From: Bacteroidaceae bacterium
GTDB taxonomy: Bacteria; Bacteroidota; Bacteroidia; Bacteroidales; Bacteroidaceae
Reading direction: 5' to 3'
Length of the DNA: 64,000 bases
Assembly (NCBI GenBank): GCA_017555585.1
Contig: JAFZGA010000009.1
Coordinates: 1 to 64,000, forward strand
Numbering within the stretch: the stretch's first letter is position 1; the number at the start of each line of letters is the position of its first letter. Position numbers and translations under genes: made by a program. This document shows, in pieces, positions 23,210 to 31,434 of this stretch. The notes beneath the pieces were generated by a model, which saw only the letters and a list, made by a program, of their open reading frames with translations, was not told the DNA's origin and searched no databases.

Positions 23210-23239
23210 AATAAAGTTCAACATCAGTTGAACTTTATT
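23210..23239. terminator. Bidirectional terminator between htpG and the convergent nuclease gene
   Basis: AATAAAGTTCAAC and its exact complement form a 13-bp stem with the loop ATCA, flanked by T-tracts for both directions. The minus-strand stop codon TGA of the nuclease gene lies within the loop. Confidence 0.8.
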
Positions 23240-24012
23240 TTTTGTATAATTATCGCAACCTCACGATCCATCGGTGGAACTGGCACTACCCTGTATGTAG
23301 GCAGCTCGGGGTGCAGTACAACAAGATTCATACGACTGATTCTTATACCATAATTCTTTTGCAGAATATAGCGGTACAGGTTCTGCTGCAGACAATAATG
23401 CATGTATGAAGTGTCGGTGAGGTGATCGAGTCCGTTCACTCCGTTTGCCCAACGGTTACGTTCGGTAGGGTCTATCTTGTTGCTGCGTTTCCAATCGTAT
23501 ATCTCGTATGTGCCGTCGTCACATGCACAGACAAGATCAAGCGTTCCTGCCATACGTGATTCTACGTCGAATATACGCCACTCTGTACGGAAAGGAGAGA
23601 ACGGTACATTACGTTCAAAAGCCTTGAAATGATTCCATTCGCGTGATATGTCAACCTCTTTGTTGATACTGAGAAAACGTCCTGTGTAGCTGACATCACA
23701 TTTAAGATCGGGTTCTAGTTTGCCATTCAGATAATCTTCGATCTGCTTATGCATGAATGTTCCTGCCTGACTGGCCTCTGCACCCTTACATTCCCACTCT
23801 TCGCGCAGCTTCGCCGCTTCGGTCTCGTTTCCGAAACATTTCTTGAGGCTGATTCCTACTGCATCAAACTCCCTGAAGAACATTCCCACCACGTTGCTCA
23901 CCGAGCGCATGACAATATCGCCAAGCGAATACAGGTGCTGTTCCTCATCAAAGGAGAGTTTACCATCCTGCTCGAAAACAATATCCGAGCCATTCAAATT
24001 TATTTTTATCAT
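23224..24012 (-). CDS. RecB/Cas4-like PD-(D/E)XK nuclease family protein
   Basis: 262 residues. The motif set is that of the RecB-nuclease branch: a conserved His in GTFMHKQIEDYL (H88), E144 in TEWRIF, D159 in GTLDLV, D173-W-K175 in YEIYDWKRS, and Q209...Y213 in CLQQNLYRYIL (the QxxxY motif). The active site is therefore complete, with Asp in the usual (D/E)xK place. No helicase domain and no Cys cluster of Cas4 are present. It lies 23 bp downstream of holA on the same strand, so the pair is probably one transcript, suggesting a DNA maintenance role. Exact substrate unknown. Confidence 0.7.
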   Translation of the reverse strand: MIKINLNGSDIVFEQDGKLSFDEEQHLYSLGDIVMRSVSNVVGMFFREFDAVGISLKKCFGNETEAAKLREEWECKGAEASQAGTFMHKQIEDYLNGKLEPDLKCDVSYTGRFLSINKEVDISREWNHFKAFERNVPFSPFRTEWRIFDVESRMAGTLDLVCACDDGTYEIYDWKRSNKIDPTERNRWANGVNGLDHLTDTSYMHYCLQQNLYRYILQKNYGIRISRMNLVVLHPELPTYRVVPVPPMDREVAIIIQKIKFN

Positions 24013-24035
24013 TATCAGTGTTTTTTCTCAAAAAA

Positions 24036-25049
24036 TCAGTGCAGTATCTTATACATCAGCTCACGCATGATTTCACCGTCGGGAAGCTGGGTTCCCTCTG
24101 CACCTTTGGACTGTGCATCGGCAAGACGTATCAGATGCAGTATCTCCATTACATGTACCGCACGGTAGTTTTTCATTGTTTTAAGATAGTCACCTACTCC
24201 CCAAGAACTTCTCAAGCCAAGAAATTCCGCCACACCACGTTCAGTCTTGTCGGGCGCATAGTAGCACATCATCACGTTCGAGAAGAAGCTGAAAAGCAAT
24301 GCCAATGTCATCTGTATAGGATTCTTCTTGGGATTACGGGCGAAATACTGTATTATTTTGTTTGCCTTGAGTATATCCTTGTTTACAAGTGCGTTCTGCA
24401 ACTCGAAATTGTTATATTCCTTACTTATGCCTATATGTTCTTCGACCAGTTCAGGAGTGATGTTTACACTCCCTGCAGGCAATGCGATTGCAAGTTTGTC
24501 GATTTCTCCTGCCATACGCGACAGATCGGCACCTACCGACTCACGCATCATCAGGACCGATTTGTTATCGGCAACAAGCCCTTTTTCGCGAAGATATCCG
24601 TTGATGAATGCCGGAAGTTGGTCGTCACGCATTTTCTTGGAATCGAGCACCACTCCACTACGTTCAAGTTCAGTAGCCACCTTCTTGCGCTTGTCGAGCG
24701 AACCGTTCTTGTGGGCAAACACCAATACCGTAGTAGGTTGAGGTGCCTGCAGGTAATAAAGCAATGAATCGATGTTCCTGAGCAGCTGTGCCTCCTTGAC
24801 AACAATCACCTGACGTTCCGCCATCATCGGGAAACGTTTTGCAGCCGTAACTATGGTATCAATATCTGTATCAAGACCATAATATACGGTCATATTGAAA
24901 TCGCGTTCAAACTCGTTGAGCGCATTTTCCATTATATAATCGGTTATCCTGTCGGTAAAGTATCCTTCCTCACCCATGAGATAATACACGGGACGGAATG
25001 TACCGCTTTTAAGTTCCGACATTATGGTTTCGTAAGTATATTTTGCCAT
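24036..25049 (-). CDS. holA: DNA polymerase III subunit delta
   Basis: 337 residues, normal length for HolA. The start MAKYTYETIM and PVYYLMGEEGYFTDRI match the delta N-terminal nucleotide-binding-like domain, and the middle contains VVIVKEAQLL- and KNGSLDKRKKVATEL-like blocks typical of the family. The C-terminal collar domain has FARNPKKNPIQMTLALLFSFF. Delta loads the beta clamp as part of the clamp loader and opens the ring. It shares a divergent promoter region with the M64 peptidase gene and is followed at 23 bp by the RecB-like nuclease. Confidence 0.88.
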   Translation of the reverse strand: MAKYTYETIMSELKSGTFRPVYYLMGEEGYFTDRITDYIMENALNEFERDFNMTVYYGLDTDIDTIVTAAKRFPMMAERQVIVVKEAQLLRNIDSLLYYLQAPQPTTVLVFAHKNGSLDKRKKVATELERSGVVLDSKKMRDDQLPAFINGYLREKGLVADNKSVLMMRESVGADLSRMAGEIDKLAIALPAGSVNITPELVEEHIGISKEYNNFELQNALVNKDILKANKIIQYFARNPKKNPIQMTLALLFSFFSNVMMCYYAPDKTERGVAEFLGLRSSWGVGDYLKTMKNYRAVHVMEILHLIRLADAQSKGAEGTQLPDGEIMRELMYKILH

Positions 25050-25066
25050 ATTTTATTTTTAGGACA

Positions 25067-25097
25067 CAAAATTCGGATAAATACCCTATCTTTGCAA
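25067..25097 (-). promoter_or_regulatory. Promoter of holA (overlaps divergent promoter)
   Basis: On the minus strand TTG (25095-25097), 20 bp, then GAATTTTG (25067-25074). It overlaps the plus-strand -7 box at 25087-25094, so the two genes probably compete for RNA polymerase. Confidence 0.55.
25087..25094 (+). promoter_or_regulatory. -7 box of the M64 peptidase gene
   Basis: TATCTTTG followed by CAATATC, an exact Bacteroidales -7 box, 102 bp before the ATG. Confidence 0.6.
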
Positions 25098-25195
25098 TAT
25101 CTTGCAAAGATATAACAAACGGGCGAGATATATGAAATGTATAATCAATAATTCGTAAGGTTTTACAGCCAATAACGAGAAAACAAACCAATATC

Positions 25196-26518
25196 ATGAA
25201 AAAAGCATATCTGATTCTGGCACTGCTACCTATGTTCATGTCGTGTGCAACAAAAAGGGAGATTGCAAACAGTTACATTCCTGACAACACTACCGTTGCA
25301 TACAACGACTTTTTCACAGAGAATACAATGCGTTTCGACTTCCACCATTCCGGTGACAGCAAAAACGAGATGTACCATTTCGACAAGGTTATACGCGAAG
25401 GTATATGGGCCGGATCGAGAAATTCGCTTATAAACCCGTTCAACTATGGTGAGCAGATGTTCAGAATTGTCGACAGCGCAACAGGAAACGTTATATACAA
25501 GAACAACTACTGTACACTGTTCAATGAATGGCAGACAACACCCGAAGCTACTGTAACAGACCGTTCATTCCCAGAAAGTGTAATTTTCCCTGAACCCAAG
25601 GAGAACTTCATCATAGAGTTCTATGCACGAAACAAAGTAAGCAAAATATGGGAAAAGAAGTATTCGCAGGCCGTCAATGTAAAAAGCTATGATATTGTTC
25701 CGGGCAACATGCCATACGAGAATAATGACATCCACATAGGCGGAAACATTGCAAACAGCCTTGACATTGTACTGCTGCCTGACGGCTTTACTGAAACTGA
25801 AAAGGATAAGTTCATGGAAGCATGCAAGATGTGGAGCGACGCGCTATTCAGCTATGCACCGTTCACACAGAACAAGAACCGCATAAACATACGCGCCGTG
25901 TGGGCACCGTCAAAAGAGAAAGGCATAGACAAACCTGGAACAGGAAAATGGGTAGAGAACCTGTTGGGCACACGTTTCTTTACCTTTGGCAGCGAACGTT
26001 ACCAAATGACCGAAGAGTTCCAGAAAGTACGCGACGTGGCTGCATGCGCACCATACGAAAGCATATTCATTCTGACCAATACCGACAAATATGGCGGTGG
26101 AGGAATATACAATTTCTATGGACTTGGCTCTGCTGGCAAAACAGGACGTACCGGGGAGGTTTATGTACACGAGTTCGGTCACTCACTCATGGGACTTGGC
26201 GATGAATATATCGAGAAAGGCAACACCGTCAGCGCACTCTACCCCGAAGGAAAAGAGCCTTGGGAAGCCAACCTCACACGTTTCGTTGACTTTAATGGCA
26301 AATGGGAGGACAAGATTGCCGAAGGAACTCCAATTCCTACAACCGTTGCCGAAGGCAGCACAGAAAAGGATTGGGTAATAGGAGCATACGAAGGTGGAGG
26401 ATATCTGGAAAAGGGAGTATACCGTGGCTGGCCTGAATGTATGATGAAGGCATTGACAGAGTTCTGCCCAATATGCCAGGAAGCAATAAGCAAATATCTC
26501 GATTACATTTGTAAATGA
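25196..26518 (+). CDS. M64 family zinc metallopeptidase, lipoprotein
   Basis: 440 residues. The signal peptide ends MFMSC (Cys17), so it is a lipoprotein. The C-terminal half holds the M64 (IgA peptidase-like) catalytic site, YVHEFGHSLMGLGDEY, with HEFGH at residues 325-329 and the third ligand probably in GLGDEY. Before it come DIVLLPDGFTETE and YGGGGIYNFYG, typical of this family. The N-terminal about 170 residues are the beta-sandwich found in Bacteroidales M64 proteins. The type enzyme cleaves IgA, but most gut members have no proven substrate; secreted or surface proteolysis is inferred. Two cysteines near the C-terminus (EFCPICQ) may form a disulfide. Confidence 0.85.
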   Translation: MKKAYLILALLPMFMSCATKREIANSYIPDNTTVAYNDFFTENTMRFDFHHSGDSKNEMYHFDKVIREGIWAGSRNSLINPFNYGEQMFRIVDSATGNVIYKNNYCTLFNEWQTTPEATVTDRSFPESVIFPEPKENFIIEFYARNKVSKIWEKKYSQAVNVKSYDIVPGNMPYENNDIHIGGNIANSLDIVLLPDGFTETEKDKFMEACKMWSDALFSYAPFTQNKNRINIRAVWAPSKEKGIDKPGTGKWVENLLGTRFFTFGSERYQMTEEFQKVRDVAACAPYESIFILTNTDKYGGGGIYNFYGLGSAGKTGRTGEVYVHEFGHSLMGLGDEYIEKGNTVSALYPEGKEPWEANLTRFVDFNGKWEDKIAEGTPIPTTVAEGSTEKDWVIGAYEGGGYLEKGVYRGWPECMMKALTEFCPICQEAISKYLDYICK

Positions 26519-26519
26519 C

Positions 26520-26553
26520 AAAGAAGAAGCACTGCTCGCAGTGCTTCTTCTTT
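26520..26553. terminator. Bidirectional terminator, M64 gene / DUF4595-like gene
   Basis: AAAGAAGAAGCACTGC and its exact complement with only TC between, located between convergent stops. Ends in TTCTTTC. Confidence 0.7.
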
Positions 26554-26558
26554 CTATA

Positions 26559-27443
26559 TCATTCAACGTATTTCACTTCGGTTTTGCGGCCTGTCGCATC
26601 GACAAACAGTAGCGGATACCCCTCGTCATCAAACGTCCATTTACCATACGCCTGTTCACCGTCATGTCCAACGACGGGAGCACCCAGAGGCAGGTTGGGA
26701 CTGACAGTGCCGAGCATACCAAAAGCAGCAAGCTGATATGCGGCATAATATGGTGTCGCATTCGCAAGAAGTTCGGTTTCAGCACCCCAATAGCCGAAAT
26801 ATCCTGTAAAATCGAAATTTGTATTGTTCTTGTGTGATGACACCTTGCATTTGTTGCCCATGTCTATCTTTACTTCACCTGAATATGTATCACGGATCTT
26901 GTACCCTGTCACGTTGTTTCCGTTGCGTGTAATCTCATAATAAGAGTCACCATCGGCATAGGCTTTGGTGAGCACCGAACCGCTGTATTCAAAGTCTAAT
27001 GCCGTAAAACGTTTAAGGCAACCCGACGAGTTAAAAGAGCCTTTGTCTGTTCCATTCATATCAGAATTCCATTCGGGTTTCTCAGGATATGTCCACGAAA
27101 CAAAATACTTGACATCAATATCCTCTCCCATATAGTAATATGTTGCATTGGAAGAGATATTGCAGAGATACAGACGATCCATGCCGGCAGATGAGACCTC
27201 ACGATAATGTACCATATCTGAATTGATACATTTAATGCGGTTCTTGGTATCGTATTCGAATTCGTGTACCCAGGAATACTCCTTACCATTGAGCATGTTT
27301 GTTGTTTTCAGCGATTTGACTAATCGGACATTCTCCATCGGCTGGTATGGTGTTTTGGCTGTGTCGGCATCGTAACCATAATATTCACCGCATGCCACAA
27401 GCGTTGCAACAACAAAAAGATACAACAGTTTTATGTTTTTCAT
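26559..27443 (-). CDS. Lipoprotein, DUF4595-like
   Basis: 294 residues with lipobox LVAC (Cys18). The body is a series of beta-strands of the type 'FEYDTKNRIKCI', 'YEITRNGNNVTGYKI' and 'WTFDDEGYPLLFVDATG', the repeat style of DUF4595 lipoproteins in Bacteroidales, which resemble RHS/YD-type strands. No catalytic motif is seen. It has its own promoter (TATCTTCG on the minus strand, 27465-27472) divergent from dnaJ. Function unknown; probably exposed in the periplasm or at the surface. Confidence 0.6.
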   Translation of the reverse strand: MKNIKLLYLFVVATLVACGEYYGYDADTAKTPYQPMENVRLVKSLKTTNMLNGKEYSWVHEFEYDTKNRIKCINSDMVHYREVSSAGMDRLYLCNISSNATYYYMGEDIDVKYFVSWTYPEKPEWNSDMNGTDKGSFNSSGCLKRFTALDFEYSGSVLTKAYADGDSYYEITRNGNNVTGYKIRDTYSGEVKIDMGNKCKVSSHKNNTNFDFTGYFGYWGAETELLANATPYYAAYQLAAFGMLGTVSPNLPLGAPVVGHDGEQAYGKWTFDDEGYPLLFVDATGRKTEVKYVE

Positions 27444-27464
27444 AACGCAGAGTTTAAATTTCTG

Positions 27465-27472
27465 CGAAGATA
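27465..27472 (-). promoter_or_regulatory. -7 box of the DUF4595-like lipoprotein gene
   Basis: Minus-strand TATCTTCG followed by CAGAAATT, 22 bp before the start codon. Confidence 0.5.
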
Positions 27473-27576
27473 ACTCTTTGAAACGACAAAAAAAACTACT
27501 TTGCGTTTAATTAAGATTTATTGTAGCAGAAAACCACATAACAGGAATATTTGTTTCATTACAAAATATTATAGAT

Positions 27577-28479
27577 ATGGCATTCATCGATTATTACAAG
27601 GTACTTGGCGTTGAAAAAAACGCTACGCAGGAAGAGATAAGAAAGGCCTACCGCAAGCAGGCCAAGAAGTTCCATCCGGACATAAACAAGGACGACCCGC
27701 AGGCAAAAGAGCGATTCCAAGAGATAAACGAGGCGAATGAAGTGCTCGGAGACCCTGAAAAGCGCAAGAAATATGACGAATACGGTGAACATTGGAGACA
27801 TGCCGATGAATACGAGGCACAACGTCGCCAATATTCGGGCAAAGGTAACGGCATGTACGATTTCGGCGGCTTTGGTGGATTCGGTGATTTTAGCGGTAAC
27901 GAAGATAATGCAAGCGGTTTCAGCGATTTCTTCGAACAACTGTTCGGTAGCGGTTTCAGACAACGGCAGGCCAAGAAAGGAAGAGATCTGCAGGCAACAT
28001 TGTCCATATCCTTGCTTGAAGCTGCAACGGAACATAAACAGACATTTACCATCAATGACGAAAAGATACGCATAAACATTCCTGCAGGAATAGGAGAAGG
28101 ACAGAAAATAAAGATAAAAGGACATGGAGGCACGAACAACGGAGTACGTGGCGACCTTTACATAACTTTCCACATTGAGCCGGACCCACGTTTCACACGC
28201 GACGGCAACAACCTGAACACAACTGTTGCCGTAGACATTTATACAATGATTCTGGGCGGAACAGTAACCGTACCCACCCTTACAGGTAACGCAAAGGTTT
28301 ACATAAAACCGGGTACACAACCCGACAACAAGCTACGTTTGCGTGGAAAAGGAATGCCCGAATACAAGAAAAACGATACATATGGCGATCTCATCATCAC
28401 CTTAAAGGTTGTATTGCCGGTATTGAACGAAAGGCAAAAAGAGATGCTTGTAAAAATGAAAGAGGCTGCAGAGGGTTAA
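27577..28479 (+). CDS. CbpA-type DnaJ co-chaperone
   Basis: 300 residues. An N-terminal J domain (about 1-70) carries the HPD motif at 33-35 that stimulates DnaK ATPase. A Gly/Phe-rich region follows ([10 protein letters not shown]). Two substrate-binding C-terminal domains follow directly, without the four CxxCxGxG zinc repeats of DnaJ, so this is a class II (CbpA/DnaJ2) protein. [12 protein letters not shown] and [11 protein letters not shown] are conserved strands of those domains. It probably works with DnaK in folding under stress. A hairpin GAGGCTG/CAGCCTC (28462-28492) spans the stop codon. Confidence 0.85.
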   Translation: MAFIDYYKVLGVEKNATQEEIRKAYRKQAKKFHPDINKDDPQAKERFQEINEANEVLGDPEKRKKYDEYGEHWRHADEYEAQRRQYSGKGNGMYDFGGFGGFGDFSGNEDNASGFSDFFEQLFGSGFRQRQAKKGRDLQATLSISLLEAATEHKQTFTINDEKIRINIPAGIGEGQKIKIKGHGGTNNGVRGDLYITFHIEPDPRFTRDGNNLNTTVAVDIYTMILGGTVTVPTLTGNAKVYIKPGTQPDNKLRLRGKGMPEYKKNDTYGDLIITLKVVLPVLNERQKEMLVKMKEAAEG

Positions 28480-28513
28480 CCCCGACAGCCTCGACAAAAG
28501 AAATTCCACACAA

Positions 28514-28978
28514 TCAATTGTTCATTACCACATACCAGTTGAGATATCCTGCAAACAGCAGCCACAACAGATACGGTATATTCATTATTGCAGCCCATCT
28601 ATTCTGGGTATAACTGCCAGCCGCATACAGTATCACCACCATGAAAAGAACCACAAGCACCGCGAAACCCATAACTGGAGACTGCATATAGAAGAATGAG
28701 AAACTCCATAACAGATTGAGTGCCAACTGTACAAGAAACAGAAGTATAAGCACCCACGAATACACAGTACGTGTATTCCACACTATTCCTGCCGAAATAC
28801 CCATAAGCAGATAAAGGACACCCCACACTATTGCAAATACATTGCCAGGAGGTGTCAACGAAGATTTCACCAATGTAGGATACCACATTATCAGCGACTC
28901 ACGCTGCATGAGCATTGATATATACCCGACAAGAAAAGAGATCAGGACAAATTGCAGAACAGGTACAATAGCTTTCAT
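28514..28978 (-). CDS. tspO: TspO/MBR family membrane protein
   Basis: 154 residues from the ATG at 28978; a reading from 29077 would add 33 residues that overlap the neighbouring gene and a terminator. Five hydrophobic segments and the family signatures PPGNVFAIVWGVLYLLMG (helix 2) and LNLLWSFSFF (helix 3) are visible, as is the C-terminal YLLWLLFAGYLNWYV. TspO proteins bind porphyrins and other tetrapyrroles in membranes; the role in Bacteroidales is not settled. It follows DUF456, with a hairpin at 28994-29023 between them. Confidence 0.85.
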   Translation of the reverse strand: MKAIVPVLQFVLISFLVGYISMLMQRESLIMWYPTLVKSSLTPPGNVFAIVWGVLYLLMGISAGIVWNTRTVYSWVLILLFLVQLALNLLWSFSFFYMQSPVMGFAVLVVLFMVVILYAAGSYTQNRWAAIMNIPYLLWLLFAGYLNWYVVMNN

Positions 28979-28993
28979 GACTGTATATTTAAA

Positions 28994-29023
28994 AAGAGTG
29001 ACTGCAAAATCGCAATCACTCTT
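28994..29023 (-). terminator. Hairpin between DUF456 and tspO
   Basis: AAGAGTGA-TGC pairs with GCA-TCACTCTT (one mismatch, 6-nt loop) and is followed on the minus strand by TTTTTAAAT. Likely terminator after the DUF456 gene; some read-through into tspO is possible. Confidence 0.6.
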
Positions 29024-29048
29024 ATAAACACACCGGTCAGGCAAATGT

Positions 29049-29537
29049 TCACTTGAATACAATATCCCATGCTTCACGGAATACCATCACAAGAAGTACT
29101 ATACCATAAACAAGTTTCATGCCTGTAGTAAGCATAAATGCCATAAATGTCATGCAGGCAATACCGAATGCTTTTTCTTTAGGAGTATCGGCAAGCAATT
29201 CTCCAATAAATGCACCAAGAAAAGGACCTGCTATAATACCGATAGGGCCGACGAATAATCCTATTACAAGACCTACTGTAGCTCCCCAGGTTCCGCTCTT
29301 GGAACCACCGGTTTTCTTTGCGAACCATATAGGAGCAATATAGTCGAGTACGGTTATCACAAGGGCAACGACACCGGCAACAACAAGTTGTGTTGTTGTA
29401 ACATCATTGCCGGTGCAGAACGCCAGCAACAACAAGGCGAGAAAGCCTATTGGAGGACCGGGCAACACCGGAAGGATTGCACCTAAAAGTCCTACAAGAG
29501 ACAAAACTACTGCTAAAAATATAATTATGTATTCCAT
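29049..29537 (-). CDS. DUF456 family membrane protein
   Basis: 162 residues from the ATG at 29537; a TTG nine bases earlier is in frame but less likely. It has four or more transmembrane segments with repeated glycines. The typical DUF456 blocks are GAILPVLPGPPIGFLALL near the N-terminus, a soluble AKKTGGSKSGTWGATVG stretch and GPFLGAFIGELLAD. Function unknown; a small integral membrane protein. It begins 9 bp after the stop of the 5'-nucleotidase gene and is probably cotranscribed with it. Confidence 0.8.
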   Translation of the reverse strand: MEYIIIFLAVVLSLVGLLGAILPVLPGPPIGFLALLLLAFCTGNDVTTTQLVVAGVVALVITVLDYIAPIWFAKKTGGSKSGTWGATVGLVIGLFVGPIGIIAGPFLGAFIGELLADTPKEKAFGIACMTFMAFMLTTGMKLVYGIVLLVMVFREAWDIVFK

Positions 29538-29546
29538 AATTGGCAA

Positions 29547-30497
29547 TTATGAATTGTCAGCTTCCTTTTTTTTATTCTTCACTACGCTGTTCATTTCAGA
29601 ATCGGAGTAATAGGGAACTTTACCCGAAGGAACATATTTGCTCGATGAAGAGAGATGGGTATCCTGGTCATCAAAGAAGATATGCGCACCAAAAGCCTTG
29701 AGGAGTTCATCTTTGCGCAAACCGCCAAGAAAATATGCCTCGTCAACATATACACCCCATTTGCGCAATGTCTTTATCACACGGAAATGTGAGGGCAAAC
29801 TACGCGATGTCACAATGGCAAGACGCAAAGGAGAGAGTTCGATAGATGTCGGCAATGACTCCTGTATGGATGACAACTTCTTCAACAGATTTGCAAAAGG
29901 ACCCTCCTTCAAAGGAATATCGGCATTCTCTTTCTCATATTTATAGAAAGCATCGAAACCTTCCTTCTTGAAACGGCACTCCGACTCATCGGAGAATATT
30001 ACAGCGTCGGCATCGAAAGCAATCTTGACACGGCTCTCTTCTGGATTGAAATCAGTTGGTGGAGCATAAATAAGAGCAGAAGCACATATACCTGAATCCA
30101 TGACACGCTGCACATCGCCCTCATCTTTTGAAAGGAATAGGTCGATAGAGAATGCTTTCAGATACTTAGACAATGACTCACCACCAGAAAGTGCAACACG
30201 GGTAATCTCAAGGCCGTACATGTCGAGCGACTTCAGCATACGCATACCCGTTTCGGGACTGTTACGAGACATGACAACAACCTCTACTATAGGGCGGTTG
30301 GCCTGCTTGTTCAGTTCAAGCAAGCTCTTTACAAGATAAAAGGCTGTACCACGTTCAAGAGGCTCGTCCTCGTGCTCCTCCTGATATTTACGGTACTTTG
30401 CCACACCATACTTCTCAAATATTTCATTTTCAACTTCAAGGTCGAACAGCGCACGTGACGAAACGCCTATAACCAATCGGCCATCAAGATTTTCCAT
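29547..30497 (-). CDS. Cytosolic 5'-nucleotidase (NT5C1/PF06189-like)
   Basis: 316 residues. The start VIGVSSRALFDLE is the signature of this 5'-nucleotidase family, which is related to animal cytosolic nucleotidase I. It is followed by EVVVMSRNSPETGMRM, VALSGGESLSKYL, FDADAVIFSDESE and, towards the C-terminus, FFDDQDTHL with GKVPY. The FDADAV and DDQD blocks look like the acidic residues of a HAD-type active site. The enzyme would dephosphorylate nucleoside monophosphates in the cytoplasm. The C-terminal tail is Lys-rich (VVKNKKKEADNS). First gene of a short operon with DUF456. Confidence 0.75.
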   Translation of the reverse strand: MENLDGRLVIGVSSRALFDLEVENEIFEKYGVAKYRKYQEEHEDEPLERGTAFYLVKSLLELNKQANRPIVEVVVMSRNSPETGMRMLKSLDMYGLEITRVALSGGESLSKYLKAFSIDLFLSKDEGDVQRVMDSGICASALIYAPPTDFNPEESRVKIAFDADAVIFSDESECRFKKEGFDAFYKYEKENADIPLKEGPFANLLKKLSSIQESLPTSIELSPLRLAIVTSRSLPSHFRVIKTLRKWGVYVDEAYFLGGLRKDELLKAFGAHIFFDDQDTHLSSSSKYVPSGKVPYYSDSEMNSVVKNKKKEADNS

Positions 30498-30635
30498 AAC
30501 TTTTATTATTTTTCTTTACTTTTGAAAATAACACATATTTTGCGAAAATACTCCAATTATCGCAAAAAGACAATATTAAACAGAAAAATAATCGTTCTTA
30601 CAACAAAGTAAATGGAGTTTATCGTTAAAAAGCAT

Positions 30636-30643
30636 TATCTTCG
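30636..30643 (+). promoter_or_regulatory. -7 box of the HAD hydrolase gene
   Basis: TATCTTCG followed by CAGAAG, 34 bp before the ATG at 30678. It rules out an in-frame start at 30612, which lies upstream. Confidence 0.6.
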
Positions 30644-30677
30644 CAGAAGATTAGAAAAGATACACATTTATTCAAAG

Positions 30678-31304
30678 ATGATAAAAAACATTATATTCGA
30701 TTTAGGCGGTGTACTGACACTTCTTGATCCAGGCGAAGCACTAAGACGTTTCAAGGCTTTGGGTGTGGAAAATCCCGAAGAATACATTAACCCTTATTGC
30801 CAGAATGGTCCATTCTTTGAATTCGAGAACGGCGACATTTCGGCAGAACAGTTCTGTTCGGAGCTTGAGAAGATATGCAAGCGACCTGTCAGTTGCGAAG
30901 AGGCAAAGAACGCATGGTGCGGATTTATAACAAGCGTGCACGAAGAGTACCTGAATTACCTGCAACAGTTCCGCCCACGTTATAGACTGGGTGTATTGAG
31001 CAATACAAATCCTTTCATCCAAAGTTGGGCTGAAACAGCCGATTTCACGAGCAATGGCAAACCGCTTAGCAGCTATTTCGATATGCTGTTCTTCAGCTTC
31101 CGTATGAGGGCATCGAAGCCAGGAGAGGAGATATACAGGAAAATGTTGCTCGAAGGTAATATGAAGCCCGAAGAGACACTCTTCATCGATGACAGCGAAA
31201 AGAACATAGAGACTGCACGCCGACTTGGAATAGGTACACTAAAAGTGAATAACGGTGAGGATTGGCGACCAATGCTCGACAGGATATTACTGGCCGACAG
31301 ATAA
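30678..31304 (+). CDS. HAD-superfamily hydrolase (YihX/epoxide hydrolase-like branch)
   Basis: 208 residues from MIKNIIFDLGGVL. HAD motifs in order: I, IIFDLGGVLT (Asp8; the second Asp is replaced by Gly as in the YihX/haloacid-dehalogenase branch); II, LGVLSNTNP; III, the Lys in ASKPGEEIY; IV, LFIDDSEKNIE. A helical cap lies between motifs I and II. This branch contains alpha-glucose-1-phosphate and FMN phosphatases; the substrate here cannot be told. Single gene with its own promoter. Confidence 0.8.
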   Translation: MIKNIIFDLGGVLTLLDPGEALRRFKALGVENPEEYINPYCQNGPFFEFENGDISAEQFCSELEKICKRPVSCEEAKNAWCGFITSVHEEYLNYLQQFRPRYRLGVLSNTNPFIQSWAETADFTSNGKPLSSYFDMLFFSFRMRASKPGEEIYRKMLLEGNMKPEETLFIDDSEKNIETARRLGIGTLKVNNGEDWRPMLDRILLADR

Positions 31305-31338
31305 GTGTGACAATAAACATGTTTTCACACTTTGCTTA

Positions 31339-31369
31339 TTGTAGAAACAATTATTTATAAGTATTTTTG
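31339..31369 (+). promoter_or_regulatory. Promoter of the S9 peptidase gene
   Basis: TTG (31339-31341), 20 bp, TATTTTTG (31362-31369): both boxes with standard spacing, 66 bp before the ATG at 31435. Confidence 0.65.
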
Positions 31370-31434
31370 CAACAATATTGCATATAACAGCATATATTGC
31401 AATTTTATACAGAAAAACACATAAAAAACAAAAT

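Noticed and set aside
30612..30677. Upstream start for the HAD hydrolase
   Set aside because: A -7 promoter box lies between the two starts, so the transcript begins after it.
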